From contig CABMIH010000077.1 in the NCBI GenBank assembly GCA_902386205.1, positions 20,785 through 84,784 on the forward strand: a DNA stretch of 64,000 bases, read 5' to 3'. Positions 1 to 9,205 of the stretch are shown piece by piece. Numbering within the stretch: the stretch's first letter is position 1; the number at the start of each line of letters is the position of its first letter. The stretch comes from an uncultured archaeon. GTDB taxonomy: Archaea; Halobacteriota; Methanosarcinia; Methanosarcinales; Methanoperedenaceae. The notes under the pieces are model-generated. The model was given only the letters and a program-made list of their open reading frames with translations. It ran no database searches and was not told where the DNA came from. The translations under genes and the position numbers were made by a program.

Positions 1-1277
<1,277 letters not shown>

Positions 1278-1307
1278 TTTTACCTCTTTTTTTTGTTTAC
1301 AAAAATG

Positions 1308-2090
1308 TTAATGTTTTATATCATGCGATTGAAGTGCGCGGATTACCTCGTTTATCGGCATTACGGTAGCAATAAGTGGTACGTGTTCTATTTCAGCGAT
1401 CTTGGCTGCTATCGGATCTATCTGTGATGCCGAAAGCCCGTGAAGCACGATCAAACCGGGTTTTAAATTTGTGACCCTGATTGCAACCATCGGGGAACGG
1501 CCTGTTGAAACGCTTGTGAAAATCATTGCTCTTTCAGAACTCCACCCGTACAATTTCTGGAATTCATTGTAGGAGAGCGAAAGTATGGCTTTTAAGCTGT
1601 CGATTATCGTATAACCATATAGCGGTTTTATATATTCGCTTCCCGGACTGTATACTATTTCTCCCCTGACCAGTTTCATCAGTTCATCAACTGAAATAGG
1701 TGACAGGTACTCATGGATATCATACACACTGTCGCTCAGGCCTCCCCGGAGAATGCCGTCATAGGATCGGATTTTCGCTCCCCCGCGGGCGACATCCATA
1801 TCCAGTATCGCGTCCACTATTTTGCTGACTATAAATATACCCGGGGATTTTCTCCTCCCGCTTTCGTAGTCGCTTATCACGGACGGCGATACTTTCAGGA
1901 ACGCTGCAAGGTCGGACTGGGATATCTCAAAAATCGAGCGCCATTTTTTCAAGGTTTCGCCGGGGTTGTCTGATAGTGTAATTTCACCGGCCATTTTTTC
2001 AGCAAGCCTGTTCCTTATATTTTCATATGCCCCGTTAATAACAGGAGCAGGAGTGACAGGCGTTGAAGCCGCGGCTGTATTTTCGGTCAT
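1308..2090 (-). CDS. HTH-type (XRE-like) transcriptional regulator of the mevalonate operon
   Basis: About 260 residues. Residues ~45-105 form a Cro/XRE helix-turn-helix ('SQSDLAAFLKVSPSVISDYE'), followed by a ~150-residue domain typical of a euryarchaeal regulator family with no assigned ligand. It lies 30 bases upstream of HMG-CoA synthase on the same strand and so probably autoregulates the operon. Start choice: an upstream in-frame ATG at 2120 lies inside a TATA-like box (complement of 2115-2125), so it would precede the transcription start. The ATG at 2090 sits about 30 bases below that box and fits a short-leader mRNA. A perfect inverted repeat lies just upstream of the promoter. The ligand, perhaps an isoprenoid-pathway intermediate, is speculation. 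Confidence 0.85.
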   Translation of the reverse strand: MTENTAAASTPVTPAPVINGAYENIRNRLAEKMAGEITLSDNPGETLKKWRSIFEISQSDLAAFLKVSPSVISDYESGRRKSPGIFIVSKIVDAILDMDVARGGAKIRSYDGILRGGLSDSVYDIHEYLSPISVDELMKLVRGEIVYSPGSEYIKPLYGYTIIDSLKAILSLSYNEFQKLYGWSSERAMIFTSVSTGRSPMVAIRVTNLKPGLIVLHGLSASQIDPIAAKIAEIEHVPLIATVMPINEVIRALQSHDIKH

Positions 2091-2114
2091 AATCTTTTCC
2101 GGGTAATGATGTAA

Positions 2115-2158
2115 AGGCATATAAAACTAACGAAATGGACTTCGTCAAACAACGAAGT
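2115..2158 (-). promoter_or_regulatory. Promoter and palindromic operator of the HTH/HMG-CoA synthase operon
   Basis: A perfect 7-6-7 inverted repeat, ACTTCGT then six bases then ACGAAGT, occupies 2139-2158. Read on the minus strand it is followed by a TATA-like element ('TTTTATATG', 2117-2125) about 30 bases before the ATG at 2090. The position directly upstream of the TATA box suggests binding by the HTH protein encoded just downstream. The repeat is seen directly; its function is inferred. Confidence 0.5.
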
Positions 2159-2310
2159 ATTGCCTTATTTGATTAAGCAGGCCTGCACAGTACGGTTATA
2201 AAATTGTGCAGCTCCGGCAACGAAAGAATAAAATACTGAAAGGTTATCTTAGGCGTGCATCCTTTGATGAATACATCGAAAACCAGTTCTTATAGTGTTC
2301 ATCAAACAGA

Positions 2311-2385
2311 GGGGCCGTAGGGTAGCCTGGTCCATCCTTCATGCTTGGGGTGCATGAGACCTGAGTTCAAATCTCAGCGGCCCCA
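2311..2385 (+). tRNA. tRNA-Pro (anticodon GGG)
   Basis: Cloverleaf read by eye. The acceptor stem GGGGCCG pairs with CGGCCCC and is followed by discriminator A2385. The anticodon stem CATGC/GCATG encloses the loop TTGGGGT, giving anticodon GGG (2347-2349). The T arm contains GTTCAAATC. No intron and no encoded CCA. Confidence 0.95.
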
Positions 2386-2401
2386 TTAAATTCTGTTTAT
2401 A

Positions 2402-2635
2402 TCACACGCCCCGAAGTTTATGACTGACCTCTATTCCCAGTTCGGTCAGTGTATATTTTCCGCCTTTGCTTACCAACAGCTTTTTTGCGACCAGCTCTTC
2501 GATACTTTTGTCAGCCCCGACGATCCTGGTCGTTTTTGCGATAGTGGCACCATCCATCGGGCCCTTTGAATCTAGTACTGCAAGGATCTTGCTTGCTTTA
2601 TGATTGCTTGCGACAAAACCTATCAGTTCATCCAT
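2402..2635 (-). CDS. Small winged-helix (MarR/ArsR-like) putative transcriptional regulator
   Basis: 77 residues from the preferred start 'MDELIGFVASNHKASKIL'. The segment resembles an archaeal winged-helix DNA-binding protein: helix 'SKILAVLDSKGPMDGATIAK', recognition-helix region and a wing-like 'KGGKYTLTELGIEV'. An in-frame upstream ATG at 2692 would add 19 residues unlike the rest and would abut the SRP RNA, so the internal start is chosen. It is monocistronic, between tRNA-Pro and the SRP RNA gene, and divergent from the latter. Target genes are unknown. Confidence 0.7.
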   Translation of the reverse strand: MDELIGFVASNHKASKILAVLDSKGPMDGATIAKTTRIVGADKSIEELVAKKLLVSKGGKYTLTELGIEVSHKLRGV

Positions 2636-2701
2636 ATTATCACATCTTAAAATTGGCGGCGGTTGAGATAACTTTATTGCATGCAAGAACAATTTAACGG
2701 C

Positions 2702-3015
2702 GGCGGGCTAGCCCGGGTAATTCGGCGTTACCTGTGACCCGAAACCGTCGATAGCGGGGGGCGAAGCCAGAGGAAGAAGTTTTAACTGTTGCCCAACCCA
2801 CAGGTTCTACTGTGAAACCCCGTCCTATGGGGCTGGCGTTGGTACAGGGGCTTTTCTTAAGGAAGGTTCTTGTATCTTAATCGCGGAAAACGGTATAGGC
2901 CCGGAAGGGAGCAAACCAGCCGTGAACAACTATCGCTCATGGGGTCGCGGGGCGGAGGCGAGCTTGTGAACCACTGGACAATGGAAGGGACTGCAACCCG
3001 AGGCGTGCCTGCTAC
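2702..3015 (+). ncRNA. Archaeal signal recognition particle RNA (7S RNA)
   Basis: About 312 nt, the normal archaeal size. The 5' end GGCGGGC (2702-2708) pairs with GCCTGCT (3007-3013) to close the long helix. The SRP54-binding domain shows the diagnostic 'GGCCCGGAAGGGAGC' region (~2898-2912), followed by the opposing 'GGGCGGAGGCGAGC' (~2950-2963). The 5' Alu-like domain has the characteristic 'GTGACCCGAAACCG' tract. A T-run (3024-3029) follows and probably ends transcription. Ends are accurate to a few bases. Confidence 0.92.
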
Positions 3016-3247
3016 TTTCCTGGTTTTTTGACCGTAACGAGGAGAAGCATTATCGTTGTGCCGTTAATGAGGTCATTATGAATTTTAACAGGGGAATACT
3101 CTCTGTTAGCCTGCAAATGGAGAATTACAAGATAAGATAGTCAGGCTATATTTTTTTGAGGTATTGTCTATATACTTTGAGTTGTCATTCTCATTTTTAA
3201 TAACCATCATTGATAATGGATTATATCATTTATTTATCATGGGGAAC

Positions 3248-3373
3248 AAGTACACTTCAAGGATTTGCACCTATATATATTGGATTATACAGGGAAAATG
3301 GCGTGAACTAAGTCATTGTTCGTAACCAACGAATAAAATTTTCTGGCATAAATTGGTGCCTTGATGTGTACTT
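3248..3373. repeat. 126-bp segment bounded by an imperfect 15-nt inverted repeat
   Basis: AAGTACACTTCAAGG (3248-3262) is complementary at 14 of 15 positions to CCTTGATGTGTACTT (3359-3373). The pairing extends through CACC (3268-3271) and GGTG (3355-3358) after a five-base bulge. The interior is AT-rich and non-coding. It could be a small MITE or a long RNA hairpin in the leader of the downstream gene. The rest of 3030-3426 holds no convincing gene. Confidence 0.45.
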
Positions 3374-3380
3374 AGCGAAG

Positions 3381-3414
3381 CCTATCTCCCGAATATGGCC
3401 GGGTATGATATAGG
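3381..3414 (+). promoter_or_regulatory. Stem-loop in the leader of the secreted Ig-repeat gene
   Basis: CCTAT (3381-3385) pairs with ATAGG (3410-3414), and inside it CCCG (3388-3391) pairs with CGGG (3400-3403). The structure ends 40 bases before the preferred start codon at 3454. It may be an RNA regulatory element, but it does not match a riboswitch class that I can recognise with confidence. Confidence 0.3.
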
Positions 3415-3435
3415 AGTGAACCTGAAATGAATAAA

Positions 3436-3443
3436 AGAGGAGG
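3436..3443 (+). promoter_or_regulatory. Ribosome binding site deciding the start at 3454
   Basis: GAGGAGGG lies 10 bases before the ATG at 3454 and downstream of the alternative in-frame ATG at 3427. Nothing comparable precedes 3427, so the protein most likely starts at 3454, which also gives a standard signal peptide. Confidence 0.6.
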
Positions 3444-3453
3444 GAAAAAATAT

Positions 3454-4545
3454 ATGAATAGAAAAAAAATCAGTTTAGGGCTGTTGTTTTTAGCAGTGGC
3501 TCTGGTAGCTTTGCCAGGAGCATCAGCATCCACCACCTACTATGGAGATCTGCAATCAATATATGGCGGGCCTGCCCCACCCACCTGTGTAGCTGATTGT
3601 CACAGCTATCCAGGATTTGTATTTACTCCTTATGGGAATGCGTTTGCAGCTATACAAACCCATCGGACAGATCCGACATCAGCATTGATATCCATTGGCC
3701 CCCCGCTGGCCACAATAACAGTCACACCAGCAACAGCATCGCTGACATTTCCCGGAACACAGCTCTTTACGGCTGCTACATTTGACCCATTCGGCAACCA
3801 GATCAACGCAGCCGTAACATGGACGAGCAGCAATACCGCCGCAGTCGGCACGATCGACAGCGCAGGCTTGTTCACAGCGACTGGAGCGGGAACTACCACC
3901 ATAACCGCAACAGGTGGCGGTACTGGTAGCGGAATTATTACCGGAACCGCAACAGCAACAGTATCAGCGCCTGCGGCTGTTCTGACCACAATAACAGTCA
4001 CACCCGCAACAGCGTCGCTGACCGCAGGCGGAAGTCAGACTTTCACGGCAGCAGGTTTTGACCAGTCCGGCGCTCCCATAGCGATCAGCCCGGCAGTGGT
4101 TTGGAGCAGCAGCGATATCGCCGTGGGAACGATCGATGAGACCACAGGTGCGTTCAATGCACTCGCAGCAGGAACGACAACTATAACAGCTAAGAATGGA
4201 ACGAGTGGAACTGTCAGCGGAACAGCGACCGTAACAGTGACAGCGGCATCTTTACCGGTTCTGACCACAATAACAGTCACACCCGCAAGAGCGTCGCTGG
4301 CCATAGGTGGAAGCCAGACCTTCTCGGCAGCAGGTTTTGACCAGTCCGGTGCTCCCATAGCGATCAGCCCGGCAGTGGTTTGGAGCAGCAGCAACCCCGC
4401 CGTGGGGACGATCGATGCGACCACAGGCTTGTTCAATGCACTTGCAGCAGGAAGGACAACCATAACAGCTAAGAATGGAACGAGTGGAACTGTCAGCGGA
4501 ACAGCAACTTTAACTGTAAAGAGACCCCGCCACCAAAGAAAATGA
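3454..4545 (+). CDS. Secreted protein with a cytochrome-like CX3CH segment and three Ig-like (BIG2) repeats
   Basis: About 363 residues. The signal peptide 'KKISLGLLFLAVALVALPGASAS' class segment is cleaved near 'ASAS'. Next comes a short region with 'CVADCHSYPGF' followed by 'YGNAFAAIQTHRTDPTSAL', which resembles the heme-site neighbourhood of small archaeal and deltaproteobacterial multiheme cytochromes. The spacing is C-x3-C-H, not the canonical C-x2-C-H. Three BIG2/invasin-like beta domains follow, each beginning 'TITVTPA.ASL'. The protein ends abruptly with 'KRPRHQRK' and has no membrane anchor. Reading one frame over gives 'ETPPPKK' just after the last repeat, so a late frameshift may have altered the C-terminus. 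A role at the cell surface or in electron transfer is inferred only. Confidence 0.8.
   Translation: MNRKKISLGLLFLAVALVALPGASASTTYYGDLQSIYGGPAPPTCVADCHSYPGFVFTPYGNAFAAIQTHRTDPTSALISIGPPLATITVTPATASLTFPGTQLFTAATFDPFGNQINAAVTWTSSNTAAVGTIDSAGLFTATGAGTTTITATGGGTGSGIITGTATATVSAPAAVLTTITVTPATASLTAGGSQTFTAAGFDQSGAPIAISPAVVWSSSDIAVGTIDETTGAFNALAAGTTTITAKNGTSGTVSGTATVTVTAASLPVLTTITVTPARASLAIGGSQTFSAAGFDQSGAPIAISPAVVWSSSNPAVGTIDATTGLFNALAAGRTTITAKNGTSGTVSGTATLTVKRPRHQRK
3982..4520 (+). repeat. Two tandem 279-bp repeats encoding Ig-like domains
   Basis: The copies begin at 3982 and 4261 with the same CTGACCACAATAACAGTCAC start. Long stretches are almost identical at DNA level, for example the segment encoding 'DQSGAPIAISPAVVW'. 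The similarity is well above what protein constraint needs, indicating recent duplication. A more divergent first copy starts near 3706. Confidence 0.8.
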
Positions 4546-4557
4546 AAAATTTGTAAT

Positions 4558-4592
4558 GGAAAAGTGATACAAAACTTTTCCACTTTTTTTTA
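4558..4592 (+). terminator. Hairpin terminator after the Ig-repeat gene
   Basis: GGAAAAGT (4558-4565) pairs with ACTTTTCC (4574-4581), followed by a run of eight T (4584-4591). It lies 12 bases after the stop codon. Confidence 0.65.
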
Positions 4593-4790
4593 ACTCTAGA
4601 AGATTGATTACCAGATTTTCAAGAATCAATCCTGACAACAGGATAATTTTTTATATTTCATCCTGTTTATCCAGTTATCCCGTCTGATCACAGGATGGAT
4701 TCGAGCAAGTGAAAAGTGTTATATAACAAACAGGAAATAAGGCAGTATCCCAAAAGCTATTTTTTGGATGCCGATAATTCTGTCATTACT

Positions 4791-4877
4791 GACGAGATAG
4801 CCAAGCCCGGTATGGCGCAGGGTTGCTAACCCTGTGTTCCCACAAGGAACTCGGGGGTTCAAGTCCCCCTCTCGTCG
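4791..4877 (+). tRNA. tRNA-Ser (anticodon GCT)
   Basis: Acceptor GACGAGA pairs with TCTCGTC and is followed by discriminator G4877. Anticodon stem CAGGG/CCCTG holds loop TTGCTAA, anticodon GCT. A long variable arm (GTTCC/GGAAC) marks a class II tRNA. T arm GGGGG/CCCCC with TTCAAGT. Confidence 0.95.
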
Positions 4878-4886
4878 TTTTGTTTT

Positions 4887-6284
4887 TTAAAAAATATCAT
4901 CCAGGTCGATCACGGCGAATCCATTTTTGATCAATTTTTTCTTGCCTTCGATTTTCTTTGCTGCAATACCGAATAGCTCTTTTCGTGAATCGTTATTCCA
5001 CGGAACGAAGGCCGCCTTTTCCTTGAGTCCGGCAATTATTTTCCCGGCTTCCCTTTCGGAAACATTCTTCCACTTGCACTCCACGAACAGGATTTGCTTT
5101 GTGGTCTCGTTTATGGCCACGAGGTCTATTTCCCTGTCTTTATGCCACCACCTGCCGATTTTTGAGAGAGGGAAATGATTGAAAATAAATCTTTTTACCG
5201 TGAGCTCCCTGATAAGGTTCTCAAACATATAACCGCCGTATTGGGAAAAATCTTTTTTTATAAGCTCCAGCACTTCTTCAGTCCTGTTGGCCTCAAGGTC
5301 GATCCTGTTCGGATAGATGTACCTGTAGTAGAAATTAAAATAAGAATCTGATATAAAATAAAAGCGCTTCCTGAATTTTGCTGACGCTGTCGCAGGGCTG
5401 TCTTCTTCCAATATATGCAGGCGGGTAAGTACATCCAGGTATTTGGACACCATGCCCCTGTCAAGACCCGTAAAATTGCATATTTCTCCGAGTGTATTGT
5501 TGCCCAGTGCAATGGCCTTAAAGATCAGCATATAGTTCTTGGGCTCCCTGAATTCCTCGCTCAAAAGGAACTCCGCATCCCGGTAAAGGTACGACCCTTT
5601 TTTCAGGACGTTGTTGTGTACGTTTTCCCAGAAGGATATTCTGGCATCGAATTTAAGGATATATTCCGGGATCCCTCCTGTAACGAACCACGTTTTCACA
5701 AGGTCTTCGTTTGAATAAGGGAGAAAGTTCTTCAGGTGGATAATGTCAAGCGGCTGAACCTGCCACTGGCCTGTTCTCCTGCCGTAAAGCGGGCTTCCGT
5801 GCCCGAGAACCTCTGTTTCCATGACGCTTATGGCAGACCCTAGTAAGATGAGCATGACATTTTCGTTCTTCATGCCAGTGTCCCATATCTTTTGAAAAAT
5901 GGAAGGTGTGGCCCTGTTGCTTTGTATCAGGAATGGGAATTCGTCGATTATTATGACGAATTTTTCTTTTTTCGTTATGAAAATCTTATGTTTGAACAGC
6001 GATTCAAAAAGCGATTGCCAGTCGGGGTATTCGATAATCCCGAAGTTCTCATCGTGTATGGTTTTTCCGGTTGTTACGGAAAACTGCTTTATGTTCTGCC
6101 TGTCCCCTTCGGTGGATGCAAGAAAGTAAATTCCTTCCTTGCCTTTCAAGAATTTGAGCATCAACTCGGTTTTTCCCACCCTCCTCCTGCCATAGATAAC
6201 AATGAGTTCCGGGGAACTTGATTTGTACTTATCTTCAAGGAAGGTTAGTTCTTCTTTCCTGTTGATGAATTTTTGTTGATACAT
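4887..6284 (-). CDS. Archaeal ATPase with C-terminal DUF234 (nuclease-like) domain
   Basis: 465 residues. Walker A is 'GRRRVGKT' (32-39) and Walker B 'FVIIIDEFPFL' (~residues 108-118), the STAND-like archaeal ATPase family. A winged-helix segment lies near 255-295 ('LGEICNFTGLDRGMVSKYLD'). The C-terminal part carries 'REIDLVA' and 'LFVECKWK', a PD-(D/E)XK-like D...ExK pair, as in DUF234 proteins. These proteins are abundant in archaeal genomes, often near tRNA genes and mobile DNA, and are suspected to take part in mobile-element or defence functions; the substrate is unknown. The gene lies directly next to tRNA-Ser, a common integration site. No recognisable partner. Confidence 0.85.
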   Translation of the reverse strand: MYQQKFINRKEELTFLEDKYKSSSPELIVIYGRRRVGKTELMLKFLKGKEGIYFLASTEGDRQNIKQFSVTTGKTIHDENFGIIEYPDWQSLFESLFKHKIFITKKEKFVIIIDEFPFLIQSNRATPSIFQKIWDTGMKNENVMLILLGSAISVMETEVLGHGSPLYGRRTGQWQVQPLDIIHLKNFLPYSNEDLVKTWFVTGGIPEYILKFDARISFWENVHNNVLKKGSYLYRDAEFLLSEEFREPKNYMLIFKAIALGNNTLGEICNFTGLDRGMVSKYLDVLTRLHILEEDSPATASAKFRKRFYFISDSYFNFYYRYIYPNRIDLEANRTEEVLELIKKDFSQYGGYMFENLIRELTVKRFIFNHFPLSKIGRWWHKDREIDLVAINETTKQILFVECKWKNVSEREAGKIIAGLKEKAAFVPWNNDSRKELFGIAAKKIEGKKKLIKNGFAVIDLDDIF

Positions 6285-6468
6285 AAGTAGTATACTTAGG
6301 TGTCAATGAATTTAAAGATTGTTGATGAGCGCCGGGATCAAAATCCGAATAGTTCTCCCACTCCTTTGTTCTATAAAAAATTAATAAAAAGTATACGATA
6401 CCAGCAAAAATAATAATTTGGTAAATCTCAGTTGGTAATAACGTTGTCAGTATCTCAAGAATCTCCAC
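6235..6468 (-). CDS. Possible small membrane protein overlapping the ATPase start
   Basis: 77 residues with one clear membrane segment (residues ~15-33, 'IYQIIIFAGIVYFLLIFY') and a polar tail. The last 50 bases overlap the beginning of the ATPase gene in another frame, which is unusual. The N-terminal half looks protein-like, while the tail does not. It could be a real small gene coupled to the ATPase, or a truncated gene reading into its neighbour. No family recognised. Confidence 0.3.
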   Translation of the reverse strand: MEILEILTTLLPTEIYQIIIFAGIVYFLLIFYRTKEWENYSDFDPGAHQQSLNSLTPKYTTYVSTKIHQQERRTNLP

Positions 6469-6484
6469 TTAATATATATTTATT

Positions 6485-6780
6485 AATATAAATACTTTTC
6501 AACAATATTCTTTCATTGAGATGATGGTACCTAAATAAAACCTGATCCACTTTTACGCGAAGCCCTTTCAAGCATTTTGCCACCGCAGCTTCTCTTACAG
6601 CCTCAAATTTAAAAGCGATCCGACGATTCCTTATGATTTGATATCAAATCTTTGTTTTTGCTGATGACATAGAACCTGACAGGAAATGTGGTTTAGGATA
6701 ATTCTGTCCCACAGTTTGAAGAGAGTAAAACTATTTATGTTATCTGGTCATAAAATAGAAATGGGAATGACTCTATGGGG
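6485..6780. other. Non-coding stretch with a decayed coding fragment
   Basis: AT-rich spacer upstream of the GT2 cluster. The minus strand of ~6500-6635 reads open with a plausible peptide including 'RRIAFKFEAVREAAVAKCLK' but no start, which may be a gene remnant that I cannot identify. The solo insertion-sequence end at 6711-6724 is listed separately. Nothing else is seen. Confidence 0.3.
6711..6724. repeat. Solo insertion-sequence terminal repeat
   Basis: ATTCTGTCCCACAG is the reverse complement, with one mismatch, of the terminal sequence at 9254-9268 (ACTGTGGGACAAAAT) that bounds the decayed insertion sequence downstream. No transposase lies next to it. Confidence 0.4.
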
Positions 6781-6825
6781 GAGTGAAAAATTTCAATTAA
6801 TAAAGATCGACTTGTTGGCATATTG

Positions 6826-6978
6826 ATGTTGATTGTGGTTTTTGCGGATATAACTTATATGCTTGTTTGGTCAAGTTCTCTGGTTTTAGATATAACGATC
6901 TCAATGTGGATCCTGGTAATGATACCTACGATTCTTGTATACATCCGGGGTGATGGTGAATGGAAAAAGATCAATTGA
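6826..6978 (+). CDS. Small two-span membrane protein coupled to the GT2 synthase
   Basis: 50 residues from ATG 6826; a TTG at 6823 is also possible. Two hydrophobic segments ('LIVVFADITYMLVW' and 'ISMWILVMIPTILVYI') end with the basic tail 'RGDGEWKKIN'. The stop at 6976-6978 lies inside the start of the GT2 gene (ATG 6960), a 19-base overlap pointing to translational coupling. A 'GGGGGAGTGA' tract 40 bases upstream suggests that translation might begin earlier with a rare codon. It is likely an accessory subunit of the membrane synthase; no named family recognised. Confidence 0.5.
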   Translation: MLIVVFADITYMLVWSSSLVLDITISMWILVMIPTILVYIRGDGEWKKIN

Positions 6979-8342
6979 TAAAAGTAGATATTTTGATTCC
7001 GGCCTACAATGAGCCGATTGATATTATTGAAAGAATGTTTCAAGCCTGCCACCAACAAAGAAGGGCCGGGGATATTGATATAAAAGTCTGGTTTTGTATC
7101 GACGGAGCCAGCGAAAATGAGATTGAGATTATTAAATCTCTGGCAAATAAATATAATATCAACATCTCATTAAGGCCAAATCGTAAGGGATTCAGAGCAG
7201 GAGCCCTGAATTTCTGCATTCAGAATAAAGTCAGGGCTGATTCAAAATATCTTATAGTTCTGGATATTGATCAGGCCCCTAAACCAGAGATGGCACAAAT
7301 ACTTGTGGAACAAATGGAAAAAGATGAAAACAAGAATGTTCAATTCATTATGTTCCCTCAAATCGCTTCAAATAGCAAGATGAATACAATATCAAAAGCC
7401 AGTGATTTGCTGCAAATGTACGACTATTACTTCAATAGGAGGATAAGAGCAAAAACCAATAGTGCATTCGTTGTCGGGACAAACTGGATAGGTCATACTG
7501 AATTTGTAAAGAAAATACCTTTTGAGGAAGAATCGATAGTAGAAGATCAGGCAAGTTCCATACGATGGCATGCTAATGGGGCTGTTGTTAAAGTCATCAA
7601 CGCAGAGCTGGCATTAGGCCTGGCCCCGGATACAATCGATAGCTGGAGAGCACAACAGGCACGCTGGAGTTATGGTGCAATCTATAATTTGAAATTTTTA
7701 TCAAGGTATTGGAAAAAACTGACTTTCTGGCAAAAGATTGATTATCTGAGCGTGATGACATGGTACCTTTACTCAATACCCACCATCATTTCGATACTTT
7801 TGCCTTTATTCACCTTTTTCAAACCGATAACCAGGGCCGACCCGATAATGCCTGTAGTTCTCCTGTTCTTGAACATAGGTATCTTCACTTTTCCAATGAT
7901 TTATTGCAGAGAACCAAGGTTGACAATAAAGGAGATTTTCCAGACTGCGGCAATGCAGCACATGTGTCTTGATTTGTACTTGAAATCAATATATTCTAAC
8001 ATAATCAAAGAAAAATTCAGTTATGTTGTTTCAGATAAGACAAGTAAGTTATGTCGCCAACCCCACCGTAAATTATGGTTACCATATCTTTTGGTTACGA
8101 TTACAGGAATTGGTATCATTATCGCACTATATTTGAATCCTCCCATGTACGAATTGAGGAACCTGGTGAAAGGAGTCCCGCTAAGTTATACCACGTATAT
8201 TGTCATCTGGATATTCCTAAGCATATTCTGGATATGGGGTACAATTTTCTACACACATAAAAGCAACAAAATTTTAATCAATAATGATGAAATCGAAAAA
8301 ACATCCCTAAAAGCACCAATAAATGTGGAAATTAAAAATTGA
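6960..8342 (+). CDS. Membrane glycosyltransferase family 2 (cellulose/beta-glucan synthase-like)
   Basis: 460 residues. The GT-A catalytic domain spans residues ~1-245: 'DILIPAYNEP' at the N-terminus, DXD motif Asp102-x-Asp104 ('LDIDQA'), the acid 'ED' at 195-196, and Q-x-x-R-W at 232-236 ('QQARW'). This set is diagnostic of processive synthases such as BcsA, hyaluronan and beta-1,3-glucan synthases. Four to five membrane helices follow (~255-300, ~365-385, ~395-430) and would form the export channel. There is no PilZ domain. It uses nucleotide sugars at the inner face of the membrane and is expected to extrude a beta-glycan. A convergent GH16 glucanase gene follows 23 bases downstream, supporting a beta-glucan product. 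Confidence 0.88.
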   Translation: MEKDQLIKVDILIPAYNEPIDIIERMFQACHQQRRAGDIDIKVWFCIDGASENEIEIIKSLANKYNINISLRPNRKGFRAGALNFCIQNKVRADSKYLIVLDIDQAPKPEMAQILVEQMEKDENKNVQFIMFPQIASNSKMNTISKASDLLQMYDYYFNRRIRAKTNSAFVVGTNWIGHTEFVKKIPFEEESIVEDQASSIRWHANGAVVKVINAELALGLAPDTIDSWRAQQARWSYGAIYNLKFLSRYWKKLTFWQKIDYLSVMTWYLYSIPTIISILLPLFTFFKPITRADPIMPVVLLFLNIGIFTFPMIYCREPRLTIKEIFQTAAMQHMCLDLYLKSIYSNIIKEKFSYVVSDKTSKLCRQPHRKLWLPYLLVTITGIGIIIALYLNPPMYELRNLVKGVPLSYTTYIVIWIFLSIFWIWGTIFYTHKSNKILINNDEIEKTSLKAPINVEIKN

Positions 8343-8365
8343 TACAATTTCAAAAAGGAAAATTA

Positions 8366-9205
8366 TCAGTTAGGGGTGTAGCTGAACCAATCATAATTTA
8401 CGAAGACATCATTCGTGGGTGAATTAATTCCCTGCCCCCAATCATTTGTATGCCAGAGTTCGAGAGTGGGTTTTGCAGGTTTATATGGAATGTTCCTATA
8501 GTCATAATATGACCACAGGGTAGTTTTTTGACCTGAATCATCGGATACATAAAATTTAACACTATTACGGGACCAGATAAATGTATAGATATAATAGTTC
8601 CTCGTATGATTGAAATTCGGCAACGGACTCACCTTTGATGGAATGTTGTATAAATCCCTGCAATTCCAGCCGGATCCGATGATAGCACATTTCCTCGTCA
8701 TTAATACTTCTCCCGTAACCAGATTTACTTTTCTTTCAACTTTATTTTTCTGAGAGGTCCATATTGTATTGTGCACAACTTCGGGTTCTGATGACAGCAT
8801 CTCGAAATCAATTTCACTCACATCATCCTGGGAACGATATGAGTAAATGAAAAATGCATTGACCAGACCATCAGACAAAGGCGCAGATGCGGTTTTCATT
8901 CTGATACTATATTTACCAAATCCTGTCGCATTATTGAATTCAAGATTTGCTCCTTCTGTATTTCCTGGCAGGATAATACAGCTATCCCCCCGTAAATGCA
9001 ACTGAGCAATAGTCGTAGAACCATCATATGTGGCAATAGCAGGAACGCACGATGGATCTTGATTTTTTGTCCAGTATGTCCATTTTTGCAGGTTTATAAA
9101 ATCATCTGAAATTTTTGAATATGCACTCGAAGGTATTGGAATCAAAATTAATATTAATGAAATGACCACGAATAACTTTGAAATTATAATCATGATTATA
9201 ATCAC
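8366..9205 (-). CDS. Secreted glycoside hydrolase family 16 (beta-glucanase-like)
   Basis: 279 residues with an N-terminal signal/membrane segment (~1-28, ending 'IPIPSSAYS'). The GH16 catalytic motif E-x-D-x-E is intact: Glu131, Asp133 and Glu135 in 'SEIDFEML'. Further typical GH16 features are 'YSIRMKTA' before it, 'YYIYTFIWSRNSVKFYVSD' and the C-terminal 'VNYDWFSYTP' strand. Members cleave beta-1,3, mixed-linkage or related beta-glycans, or act as transglycosylases. The protein acts outside the membrane. It faces the GT2 synthase gene tail to tail, so it may trim or crosslink that polymer. Two adjacent start codons (M1 and M5) are possible. Confidence 0.85.
   Translation of the reverse strand: MIIIMIIISKLFVVISLILILIPIPSSAYSKISDDFINLQKWTYWTKNQDPSCVPAIATYDGSTTIAQLHLRGDSCIILPGNTEGANLEFNNATGFGKYSIRMKTASAPLSDGLVNAFFIYSYRSQDDVSEIDFEMLSSEPEVVHNTIWTSQKNKVERKVNLVTGEVLMTRKCAIIGSGWNCRDLYNIPSKVSPLPNFNHTRNYYIYTFIWSRNSVKFYVSDDSGQKTTLWSYYDYRNIPYKPAKPTLELWHTNDWGQGINSPTNDVFVNYDWFSYTPN

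Noticed and set aside
3340..3453. Cyclic-di-GMP (GEMM) riboswitch before the secreted cytochrome-like gene
   Set aside because: The stem-loop is real, but the conserved GEMM core sequences are not present in the right order.
3630..4583. Two open frames on the minus strand across the Ig-repeat gene
   Set aside because: Valine/alanine-rich antisense of repetitive threonine/alanine codons; no start signals.
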